From Gnetum montanum (lineage: Eukaryota > Streptophyta > Gnetopsida > Gnetales > Gnetaceae), in NCBI GenBank assembly GCA_015680685.1, contig MNCI01002198.1, forward strand, positions 208,991 to 272,990: 64,000 bases of DNA, written 5' to 3'. Made by a program: the position numbers and the translations under genes. Of the stretch, positions 11,450 through 21,804 are shown piece after piece. Numbering within the stretch: position 1 is the first letter of the stretch; each line of letters starts with the position of its first letter. The notes below the pieces were generated by a model, which ran no database searches, was not told the DNA's origin, and worked only from the letters and a program-made list of their open reading frames with translations.

Positions 11450-13526
11450 AGGGATTAGGTTGTCAGTAAGGGTATTGCTACCTTGTTGGTGCTAGCACCC
11501 ATGACTATGGTTGCTACCACTGTTGATATTGCCCATATGGTTGTGGTGGAGTTTTGCTTGGATAATACTATTGTGGCTAATGGAATTGCTTAGAATTACC
11601 TTAAGGATAAGGAAATCTTCTAGATGTTTGCCTTTGTGTTAGTCATGGATTCAAAACATACAACCCCAGACTCTTGTAAGTGTGACACTATGGGGCAACA
11701 TCCATTAGGATGTTCATACTAGCAAATGTCACATCCACCATCATCATTTGATTCACTTTTGGTAACTTCTTCTATTGCAGCAATCTTACCCTTACCTTTT
11801 TGATAGGCATGTTCAACTTCCTTGCACCTCCTACACTCACGATCACTACCTCATTCTTTGGACTCTTTAGCAATTTTTAGGACAACTTGAAATCTGTTAT
11901 TCATGAAGTCCCATAACTAATCAACCTTGGCCATAATTTTGGATTGAATCTTTTAGAGGGGTAAGGCTTTCCTATTTACCACCTCATCAAGAGATGATTC
12001 TTTCTCATTATCACAAAATCGAATCTCCCTCTTTCATATGGAAGGATCACAATTATACTCTTCTACACTTTCTCATTTTCTCAACTTACTTTCCTATTTA
12101 GCTACTTGCTCAATTAGTCTTTGGATTTGATAGCTACTTAATTTTGATAGTTTTCCTTGGGCATAAATGCCAAGGGTTCTCCTCGTTTTAGATCAAAGCC
12201 CATCTACAATGTGGCAAAGTGATCTAGTTTAGAATAACCATGGCCATGACATCTATGCATTAAGGGATAGTATCAACTGATGATGGCATCCAAGGGTTCA
12301 TGTGTTCCTTGTTTCCATCCTTGGATCTACCTTCTCAAGTTGGACACTCTAGAGTATGTTTGATATTTGTTGTTGAAAAATTCAAGCATTATACTCCATC
12401 ATTTGATAGATTCTGATTCTAAGGACTAGTACCAGTTTTCTACTTCTTTAATGAATTTTTGTGGGAACAACTTATGTTTTTGCCACTCATTCTATATATT
12501 TTACAGGGAACATGCATCTTGAAAATCTTGGAGGTGGTTCTACAGATCTAAGTTATATCCCCCTTCGAACTTAGGGATATTATTCATGTCTAGCCTTTTG
12601 ATTCGACTATCCTTCACATGCTTTGTTGGAATTCGTACTACCTATACAATGTTTAGCATACTTCGAGTAGCAAGAAAAAGCTCATCGAGGCCTTGATTTT
12701 GGTGCTTTCGATGCCCTCTACTACCCCTTTATTCCTGGCATTTTGTCTCTCTTGAATGCTCATGCCCTTGGTCTTACCTTGCTCAATGGTCCGTTTGATC
12801 ATTTCGGTGCCATCAGTCACCTTCATCACAGTCGTACCCTCCACAGTTGAGATTAGAGCCAAAAGAAGAAAAGGATGATGAAAAAGGTGAAGAGGAAGGA
12901 GGACTAGGACCATAACTATGCCTACTACCACCTCTTCGATGATTACAACCATGATCATGATCTTGTTTCTTATTTGCATCCCTACCTTGATGTGCCTCTT
13001 TAGATCCTTCTTTATCATTGGATCCATTAGGATTGTGAATTGTGGATTGTAATTTTTGGTTTTGACCTCCTTCACCAAAGTCAAAGAGAGGAATTTCAAT
13101 GAATGGGAAATCCCTAGAGAAGGACTCTCTACCACCTTTTTGGTATAGCAAGAATGAGGAATTATTAAATCTTTTTCCCTTTGTAGATTCATAATGTTGT
13201 TCTAACTGGTGATCCCTAAGACATTGTGCCTTAGTGGGATGATAATCCATGGAGTCACTATCTTGCATCACGTACTCAGCATGAATTCCTTAGAAACCCC
13301 ATCATATAAGCATCTGTTAGAGCATTGTAGGAATGGATCAACTGGACGGTAACATAATGTTTCCTTCCATGTCACACCACCATAGCTAATAATCTGACTG
13401 TAGGATGAAGGTGAAATTTGGTACATACTCATCAGGATGAGCATATACCACTTGGTATTGTTAAGGCACTAGAAAATGTACTCCATCAGACTTGGGTGGA
13501 GAATTGCTCCTATGAGAAGAAGACAT
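11450..13526 (-). pseudogene. Gypsy-1 gag pseudogene
   Basis: The start at 13526 encodes MSSSHRSN, which matches the gypsy-2 gag start MSSSHRAN at 32563. The N-terminal third is very rich in Arg, Asp, Ser, His and Gly (13271-12813). A CCHC-like knuckle (CDIC.YEHPNGC) lies near 11695-11733. Frameshifts and stops are frequent. The two long overlapping minus-strand frames at 12653-13271 are pieces of the same region in different frames. Confidence 0.7.
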
Positions 13527-13668
13527 TTTATGTTAGGAAATAAAAATTGTAGTGTGTTTCTAAATATTGTTGTAGTAATTTTAAGATGTGATATGACTCT
13601 AAGGTTCATTCCAATGATTTGAATAAGTTTCAGTAAATCTTAGATAACACACGAAACAACTAAAATGT

Positions 13669-13686
13669 CCTTAGCAATGGTGCCAA
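13669..13686 (-). other. Gypsy-1 primer-binding site
   Basis: In element sense TTGGCACCATTGCTAAGG directly follows the 5' LTR. It resembles the TGGCGCCGTTGCCGGGGA primer site common in plant Tat/Athila elements. Confidence 0.65.
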
Positions 13687-14561
13687 TGATGAGTGGCGAG
13701 GTACCCCTATGTCCAACCATATGAATCACTAAGGCATTCATGTGTGATTTGGTCGAATTTTGTGGACCTGTAGTTCTCTAGTGCACTAATTCTCTAGAAA
13801 GTAAATTAGGTGTTGAGAACATTTGTTGTCTTCCTAACTACACTTATGAAGCTCAAGGATATGGTTTAAGTGTAATCGAGGCACATGTTTTTTATTATTT
13901 TTACATTTTGTAAGTTTAATTACCTACAACAAGAATAAAAGGTAGAGAAATTTAGTATCTAATTATTTTACTTCCTAGCTATCCTAACACAAGTACTCAT
14001 TCCCATTTTCCAGACACATCCTAAATATGTATAGCGTTGTTGGGCTACCAAATGTTAAGTGTTTCTAGATTACTAAGTGCTACATGTATGCTCGAGGTGA
14101 TCGTGCTTGTGTTCATTAACAACTGGAAATTAATTGCTTAATTAAAGTGCATTAAAGTGAAATGCATGAAAATAAAGTGCATGAATATTAAATGCATCAA
14201 GGAAACATTTAATTTATTCTCAATGCTGTAAAGATGATCAAAAGGGTTCATTTTTATTCTCATCACACTATTGTGCTCAAGCACATAAGTGTTCAAACAA
14301 AGATCCATACATGATTAGACTCCTGTTGCGAGCACTTAGAAAATATTCTAACTCTAGAGAAAACAAACTGCAAGAGCTTCACTATGCCATGACAAAAACT
14401 ATATGGAAAGTGTGAGTCCAAGAACTATATTTATAGGCTAGCATATACCTTGCGATATCAGATATTTGACATTGCATCTTGGGCTCTAACATTAGGTATC
14501 CAATGTCGAGGCTCTGATATCAGATATTCAATATCAGAGCTAGTCAAAACATGATTCATCA
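13687..14561 (-). repeat. Gypsy-1 5' LTR
   Basis: Plus-strand ends are TGATGAGTGG and GATTCATCA. In element sense a TATA box (GCCTATAAATATAG) lies at about 14426-14439, preceded by a dyad block at 14450-14545. The terminal 20 bases match those of gypsy-2 and of the solo LTR at 48783-49837, so the three are relatives. Confidence 0.9.
14511..14540 (-). promoter_or_regulatory. U3 dyad of gypsy-1 LTR
   Basis: GCTCTGATAT (14511-14520) and ATATCAGAGC (14531-14540) form a perfect 10-bp inverted repeat around a 10-base loop. The left arm also forms the 12-bp palindrome TCTGATATCAGA. Weaker copies (GATATC, GACATT, AATGTC) follow toward the TATA box about 75-100 bases away. Confidence 0.6.
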
Positions 14562-14566
14562 ATTAG
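14562..14566. repeat. Target-site duplication of gypsy-1, right copy
   Basis: ATTAG, identical to 4535-4539. Confidence 0.9.
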
Positions 14567-15856
14567 TATGTAATTCTTTCAAGTGGTTTAAGGCTCTTGA
14601 ATGAAATTTGTAAATCTTTTATGAGAGATCAACAAAGAGCTTTTCATCAAAAGGAAAATTATTATGCTATGTTGGTATATTTGTTGAAAATTTTGGTATT
14701 TATCATATATCAAAGGTACTACTAATGAGATACTTTAAGTTTAAAAGGCTTCATATTTAATCTTAGTATGGCATTAAGGATTTATTAATATTGATGAGAT
14801 TCAAGGATGCATCTCTACAAAGGAAAGGTGACCAAAGGAAGGAAATTCGAGTAGTAGATGCATTGCAAAATTTGGAAGAAAATTTGCACTTATGTAGGGG
14901 AATCCTACACCTCATCAACCATCATTATCTTTTGGGTCACCAGTGTAGGGGGAGTCTTTAGAGACTCTCACCAAAAGACGCTAAAGTTGCAAGACTTCCA
15001 ATTTTAGTATCCATAGTAGAAAATGAGAAAGAAAAGATTTATTCATTATTGAATTTGCTAAAGTATCTAAGGTAAAAGTGTAAGTTAATTTTGGTCAAAT
15101 AATTTTTGGATCTTTTACCTAAAGATGATATTTATTGGTGTTAGCATTTGAAATTGACATGGTTGTAACAAATTTCTTTATGAGCATTGTGTTAAGAATA
15201 TGATTTATTGTGCTTGATATTTTTTTTGGTATGCTAAGATTGTGTTGTTTTGACTATTTTAACAAATACTAAGTCTAAGATCTTCAAAGAAAAATGTGTT
15301 GTTTCTCTCACATTGGAAATGAAATCTACTTGTAGTATCTTTTTGATGATGTCTAAAAAGGAGGAAGAAGATGTTATTCATAAGATCTTAAGATCTTAAG
15401 ATATGTGTATTGTATATATGTTGAAGATCATTACTATTTGTTAAGACTTGGCTTTTATTATGGATATCGTCTTCATAATCATAAATATTAGCCTATACTA
15501 GAAATAGTGATTTTTTTACTAATTGCTTATAGTTCATTATTTCAGAGACATGATACTTCATCTTTAATGCTTAGCCTTTGATCCTGAACAAAAATATTTT
15601 AGATTCACATTTGAAAGGCTTTAATTATGTCTCATTATGTTTAATGGATTATGTGATGTGCTTTACGGGCAACTCCTAATAGGACATTTTTTTAGCCCTT
15701 TGAAACCTATGCTGAAGGATGTCTACTCATTGATGGCTATTCATCTCTTTGTCATCAATGCTAGATGTACATTTACAAATGTTTATACCTTTCATTGCTT
15801 AATCATATGATATTATAGAATGTGCTATCCCATTTTCTTAAGTTTTTGACATCACT
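14567..15856 (+). pseudogene. Decayed post-gag region of element A, part 2
   Basis: Resumes the homology with element B (19292-20570) after the gypsy-1 insertion. Shared blocks include CTTTCAAGTGGTTTAA and CATCTCTACAAAGG. No domain is recognised. It ends at the polypurine tract. Confidence 0.5.
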
Positions 15857-15869
15857 AAAAGGGGGAGAT
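15857..15869 (+). other. Polypurine tract before LTR 2
   Basis: AAAAGGGGGAGAT lies immediately before the LTR start, showing that LTR 2 is the 3' LTR of element A. The matching tract before LTR 3 is decayed to AAAATGGGAATAT (about 20570-20582). Confidence 0.8.
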
Positions 15870-17023
15870 TATTGACCTTCTAGTATGTCAACCTTAGAAA
15901 ATAGAGAAAGTGGAAAATGTATTTATATCTTACAGGTATAAGAAAGAACATGATGGGATTGGAACAAGATCATGATAATTGATACAAGACCAAGATGACA
16001 AGAGCTTAAGATCTAGACAAGAGCTTATTAGTATAAAGACAAAGACTTCATGAGCTTGAGGCAAGAGCTTCATGGTACCAAGATGAGAGCTATGTTGAGA
16101 TGACAAGAAGTCTCAACCAAGATAAAAGATTCCAAGGATACATGGAGCCTACAAGCCAAATTAAGATGTTTTTATGGCTTCTTGCATGTCCTAGAAGATC
16201 AGCAGACATCTCAATGTTGAAGATTTAGTTTTAGGCTAGCCATCCTAAGAAAAAAACAAATGTCCCAACTGCTATTGGGACATCACAGCTAGGATTTCCC
16301 AAGTGAGATGTCCTAATTTTCAGTGGGATATCTCACTTGCATGTGGCTAATTTTTAGTGGGACATCCCAAGCTCGAATATGATGCCCCAACTAGTCGTTT
16401 CCTAGCCGTTGCATGAATTTTGAGAAGTATTTGAAAAGTAAAAGACTATAAAATAAAGTGAAATTCTTGGAAAAAAGATAAGCATTATTCATTGGGATAT
16501 TCATTCATTTTACTCCTTATTTATCTATCATTTGTAAATTATTTTATGTAAGCTCAAATTGCAGAGAATTTGTAAAGTTAGTTACATTCTCTTCTTGATT
16601 CTTTTTCTCTCATTGTAGCCTACAAGGTTGATGTGCTTTTTGCCAGAGGGCATCTTGTGAGCTTGTTGGGACCTTACAAGGTTGACGGTGTTTCCAATGA
16701 GAAAACACTTTGTGTGGAGCTCACGTCATTGTAAAGGTTGTGGGATCCTTGAAAGCACATTTTGAGATTGTTGCGACCTTGCAAGATTGAGTGTGTTTTC
16801 AATGAAATAACACTTTGAGCAGAGGTTAAACATTATAAAGGTTTTGGTGTTCTTTAAACTACTTTTTGAATGAATAAAGTCCTAGGATGTGCAAGGATTC
16901 TATCTTCTAATTGTGGACATACACAAATTAGGAAACCACATAAATTTATGTGTAGTTTTGGTTATCTTTGTTGTTTGAATTAGGAAACTTATTCAACCCC
17001 CCTTTCTAAGTTCTCAATCCTCA
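15870..17023 (+). repeat. LTR 2, shared by copia bodies A and B
   Basis: It is preceded by a polypurine tract and followed by a primer-binding site plus gag. It is therefore the 3' LTR of body A and also the 5' LTR of body B. The U3 GATGTC block runs about 16190-16400 and the TATA box (TATAAAATA) is at 16447. Confidence 0.85.
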
Positions 17024-17025
17024 AG

Positions 17026-17037
17026 TGGTATCAAAGC
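17026..17037 (+). other. Primer-binding site, initiator Met-tRNA
   Basis: TGGTATCAAAGC starts two bases after LTR 2. It differs by one base from the common plant copia primer site TGGTATCAGAGC. Confidence 0.8.
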
Positions 17038-17079
17038 CTAGAAATCTCCATTTTTGGAGCTTAACATCTCAAAAGTGAA

Positions 17080-18594
17080 TGATGGAAGGGACATCTTACA
17101 CCAAGCCACCAATGTTTAATGGGATTGACTTTGTGTACTAGAAGGCTAGAATGCAAGGATTATTTGAATCCATGGAGTTCAAAGTCTAGAAGTCCATGCT
17201 TGAAGGTTACACACCATCCATTGACAACACCAAAAGAGCTACTAAGCTAAGAAGCAAATGGATGCAACATGAAAAATAGTAGTTCATGTTTGTGTCAAAA
17301 GTAAAAAATTATCTTTATTGTGCTTTGAGTAAATCTAAATTTAATAGAGTAGCTGGGTAGAAAATAACAATAAAAATTTAAGAAAATTTGGAAGCATCAT
17401 ATGAAGGTACATCTATTATCAAGCAATCTAAGATTTTAGTATTACAAAGTAAGTATGATAAAATGAAAGAAGAAGAGAAAATCAAGGACTATTTTTCTAG
17501 AGCAAATGATTTAGCTATAGCTATTTGTGAGATGGGAAAAGATTTACCTAAAAGTGATGTGATTGCTAAAAGGATTATAACTTTGTAGCCTAAGTTTAGA
17601 CCAAATGTTATATCCTTGGAGGAAATCAAAGATTTCTCAATTCTTAAATTTAAAGAGGTTCAAAGTGCACTCATTACTTATTAGATGAGTCTCATTAGCA
17701 AAGGTGCTATCAAAGAAATGCCTATTGCCCTTAAAAGTTCATCAAAGAAGAAGGAGCCACCTAAACATTAAGAAAATAGTGAAGATGAATTGGTTTTTTT
17801 GTCTAGGAGAGTTTAAAGATTACCTACATGAAAAGGCAAGGGCTTCAACCAATCCAACATCAAAGGTAAGTTAAAAGGTAAAAATTTTAAAAGTTCAAAT
17901 ATTGATGCATCATCTATAGAATTTTGGGTTTGTGGTGGTAGAAACCATGCAGCCTCTAAATGTCCAAGTGGTAAAAGGTTTACAAGGAAGGATTAATCCA
18001 AAAAAGAAAAAATCTTTAGACAAGCTACAATAATGAGTAAAGTGAGAAGGAGGTAGATGATACTACAAGAGATTCACATATTCTATGCATGGATCTTACT
18101 CATTAAAATTCTATAAAAGTCCTTGAAGAATCTAAAGGTAAAGCTGATGAAAGGTATAATGAATTGCATGAGAAAATTATTATTCTATATTATTTACTTA
18201 AACAATCAAGAAAAAATATGCATAGAAAAGGAAATAAAATTTCTAATCTCTATACCATATGCTCCACTCTAAAATGGAAAATATCATATGCAAAGGCTAA
18301 GGTTCAATTACTAATCCATTTATGTGAGCAAAAGTATAGGGAAACACAAGATGCAAAGACTAGAAAAAATTAGGAAGTGCCTCAAAATCAGCACAACAAT
18401 GAAAATTTTAAAGAGGCTTCTCAAAAGAATTCTTGTACAACTTTGGTATCATCTAAAACTAGAAACAAGACCAGGTTTGATTATCCTATCCAAATTAGGA
18501 ATACTCTATATTTTTGTTGTAAAGTATGTGGACATGAACAAGGCTATTATCAGACACATATAGAGAAAAATAATGTGGCTACTTGGTCTTATTA
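17080..18594 (+). pseudogene. Copia-type gag pseudogene (element B)
   Basis: Same gene as 2301-3830. The opening reads MMEGTSYTKPPMFNGIDFVY, the typical plant copia gag start. UBN2-type residues follow at 17388-17588 (EASYEGTSIIKQSKILVLQ, DYFSRANDLAIAICEMG). The zinc knuckle is at 17922-17963, where the first Cys has become Phe (FWVCGGRNHAASKC). A coiled-coil-like segment is at 18164-18373. The last part reads LYFCCKVCGHEQGYY near 18510, a second Cys/His-rich stretch. Several stops, mostly TAG or TAA where copy A has a sense codon, break it. Confidence 0.8.
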
Positions 18595-18599
18595 AGGGG

Positions 18600-20570
18600 A
18601 GTCTAGTAAGTGTAACTTACAAGGTACAAAAGCTTGGAGAACCAATGAACAAGAGGACGAAATGGTCTTTGATGAAATTAAAGGATTTATATCCATAATT
18701 AGCAAAAATTATTAGGCTTGTCATTTTGAAGAACATGAGCATGACAAAGTAGCAACCTTGCATGGATTTGGAGATGCAAACCAAGATTCTAATGAAAGAA
18801 AAGGTAAGGAGAAGTTGCATGCTAAGGAGGTACTCTATGATGGAGGAAGTCACCTCAAAATTTATTAATCATGTTCATGCTAGAAAGGAAGCAAGGTAAG
18901 TAATGGTAAATCCTTATTCCTTCACTTGCTAGACTTAAGAGTAGATTAGTTTATGTTGATAAATGATTAGTAGATAGGAAATTAAGTAAATGGATGTTGT
19001 TGGAAATATTTGGTTATCCAAAGGAAATCTCACTTGATCTTACAAGATGTTGAGCTATAGATAAAAGCATATGGCCATTAAAATTTGAATGGATATTGAT
19101 GAGAATTATCTCAAGGAAGGGTCAAAATACAAAAACTCACAAGGTAGGATCTGATAAGTTTGCATCATCTCACTAGTATTAGAACATATATACCTTTGAT
19201 ACAACTCAGATGATGTAGAAATTATGCTTATTGTTGGGTTGTAATATGTTTTGAAAGATGTTTGATGAACACTGGAAAATCAATTTTTGGATCATTAACT
19301 AGTATGTAATGCTTTCAAGTGGTTTAAGACTCTTGACTAAAATTCGTAAATATTTTAAGAGAGATCAATAAAGAGCTTTTCATCGAAAGAAAAATTATTA
19401 TGCTATGTTGGTATTTTTTGTTGAAAATTTTGGTATTTATCATCTATTAAAGGTTCTACTAATGAGAGACTTTAAGTTAAATGGTATCCATACTTGATCT
19501 TAGTATGACATTACAGATTTATTAATATTGATGAGATTTAGGGATGCATCTCTACAAAGGCAAGGTGACCAAATGAAGGAAATTCAGGTAGTAGATGCAT
19601 TACAAAAGTTGGAAGAAATTTAGTACTTATGCACCTCATCAACAATCATTATCTTTTGGGCCACTAGTGTAGGGGGAATCTTTAGAGACTTTTACCAAAA
19701 GACACTCAAGTTTCAAGACTTCCAATTCTAGTATCCATGATAGAAAATGAGCAAGAAAAGATTTATTCATTATTGAATCTGCTAAAGTATCTAAGGTAAA
19801 AGTGTAAGTTAATTTTGGTGATATCATTTTTGGATCTTTTACCTAAAGATGACCTTTATTGGTGTTGGCATTTGAAATTGACATGGTTGTATCAAATTAC
19901 TTTATGAACATTTTGTTAAGGATATGATTAATTATGCTTGATATTTTTCTGGCATGTTAATATTATACCATTTTGACTATTGTTATGAATATTGAATCTA
20001 AGGTCTTCAAAGGAAAATGCATTTTTTCTCTCACCTTGGAAATGAAATCCACTTATAGTATCTTTTTGTTGATGTCCAAAAAGAGGAAGAAGATGTTATT
20101 CATAAGATCTTAAGATATGTATATTGGATATATGGTGAAGACTATTACTATTTGTTAATACTTTGCTTTTATTAAAGATATAGTCTTCATAATCATAAAT
20201 CTTGGCCTATACAATAAATAATGATTTTGTTACTAATGGCTTATGATTCATTATGTTTGAGACATGATACTTGATCTTTAATGCTATGCCTTTTGTGCTA
20301 AACAAAACTATTATAGATTTACATTTAAAATAATTTACTTATGTCTCTTTATGTTTAATGGATTATGTGATGTGTTTTATTGGTAGCTCCTAATAGGATA
20401 TTTTTCAGCCCTTTGAAACCTATGTTGAAGGATGTGTACTCATTGATGTCTATTCATCTCTTTGTCATCCTTAGCTAGATATATATTTACAAATATTTAT
20501 GCCTTTAATTTCATAATCATATAATATTATGTAATGTTAAACCCATTTTCTTAAGTTTTGAACATCACTA
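18600..20570 (+). pseudogene. Post-gag region of element B, unknown product
   Basis: Two kilobases shared with element A. Short stretches stay open in both copies (WMLLEIFGYPKEISLDLT at about 18990), which suggests an old second frame. No protease, integrase, RT or RNase H signature is visible. It could be non-coding sequence needed in cis, or a very old lost gene. Confidence 0.45.
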
Positions 20571-20582
20571 AAATGGGAATAT

Positions 20583-21804
20583 TGTTGATCTTTTAGTATG
20601 TCAAAACCTTAGAAAATGGAGAATGTAGAAAATATGTTTTTATGATCTTGCATGTCTAAGAAATAACATGATGGGGTTAGAACAAGAGCATGATAATTGA
20701 TATAAGAATAAGATGACAAGAATTCAAATTAGGACAAGAGCTTATTGGTGTAAATACAAGGACTCCATGAGTTTAAGACAAGAGCTTCATGGTACTAAGA
20801 TGAGAGCTATGTTGAGATGACAAGAGGTCTTAATCAAGATGAAAGATTGTAAGGATATATGAAACCTACAAGCCAAATGAAGATGTTTTAGTATCTTCTT
20901 GGATGTCTTAGAAGATCAGTAGATGTCCCAAAGGTGAAGACTTTGTTTTAGGCCAGATGTTCCAAGAAAATAGTAGATGTCCCAATTACAATTAAGACGT
21001 CATAACTAGGATGTCCCAAGTATGACATCCTAGCTGGGACATCCCAAGTGAGACATCTCAGCTGGAATGCTTCAAGTGAGGTGTTCTAATTTTTAGTAGG
21101 ATGTCCCACTTGCATGCAAGTAGTTTTCAGTGAGACATCCCAAGCTCAAATAGGATGTTCCAACTACCCATTTGCTAGCTGTTGCATGAATTCCATGGAG
21201 TATTTGAAAGTAAAAGGCTACAAAAGAAAGTGGAATTCTTGGGAAAAAGATAAGAATTGTACAAGCACTATTCATTGGGATATTCATTCATTTTACACAT
21301 CAAGTGAATCATTTTGTTCCTCATTTATCTATCATTTGTGAATTATTTTTTGTAAGCTCAAATCGCAAGGAATTTGTAAAGTTAGTTACATTCTTAATTT
21401 TTTTGTCTCTTTGTAGCCCTGTAGGGTTGATATGATTCTTGAAAGAATATATTTTGTGAGCTTATTGGGATCTTGTGGGGTTGAGTGTGTTTCCAGTGAG
21501 AAAACACTTTGTGTAGAGCTCACATCATTATAAAGGTTGTGGGATCCTTGAAATCATATTCTGAGATTGTTGGAACCTTGCAAGCTTAAGTGTGTTTCTA
21601 GTGAGAAAATAATCCAAGTGAAGCTCAAACATCGGAAAGGTTGTGGTGTCCTTTAAACCACTTTTTAAAGGAAAAAATTCTAGAGGTATGCAAGGATTCT
21701 ACCCTCTAAGTGTTGGAGAACCACATAAATTTGTGTGTGGTTTTGATTATCTTAATTGTTCAAATTGGGAAACTTATTCAGTCCTTCTAATTTCTCAGTC
21801 CTTA
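20583..21804 (+). repeat. LTR 3 of the copia-type array
   Basis: Begins TGTTGATC after a worn polypurine tract and ends CCTTA. Its U3 block (20900-21160) is the richest in the array, with about nine exact GATGTC/GACATC sites, including GGGACATCCC and GAGACATCTC. The TATA position is mutated (TACAAAAG). Confidence 0.85.

Larger units (their letters stand above)
4540..14561 (-). mobile_element. Gypsy-1: complete Tat/Athila-type Ty3/gypsy element
   Basis: A full-length element of about 10 kb on the minus strand: 5' LTR (13687-14561), primer site, gag, protease, RT, RNase H, integrase, a 2-kb untranslated tail, polypurine tract and 3' LTR (4540-5382). It has a perfect ATTAG target duplication. 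The RT opening (IYPIIDSEWVSPLVIMLKKG) and the lack of a chromodomain point to the Tat/Athila side of Ty3/gypsy. All genes carry stops or frameshifts. It inserted in the post-gag region of copia element A and is therefore younger than that element. Confidence 0.9.
1044..17023 (+). mobile_element. Copia-type element A, gag only, split by gypsy-1
   Basis: LTR (1044-2245), degenerate Met-tRNA primer site, gag, a long tail without pol, a polypurine tract (15857-15869) and a second LTR (15870-17023). Removing the nested gypsy insertion (4540-14561 plus one target repeat) leaves a body of about 3.6 kb. That closely matches the body of element B (17024-20582). No protease, integrase, RT or RNase H motif is visible in either body, so the family was non-autonomous when it moved (compare known gag-only TR-GAG/BARE2-like plant elements). 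The second LTR is shared with element B. Confidence 0.8.
15870..21804 (+). mobile_element. Copia-type element B, gag only
   Basis: LTR 2, a clean Met-tRNA primer site, gag, a 2-kb post-gag tail without pol, a worn polypurine tract and LTR 3 (20583-21804). The body is 3.56 kb, matching that of element A. With no nested insertion, it shows the ancestral layout of the family. Confidence 0.85.
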
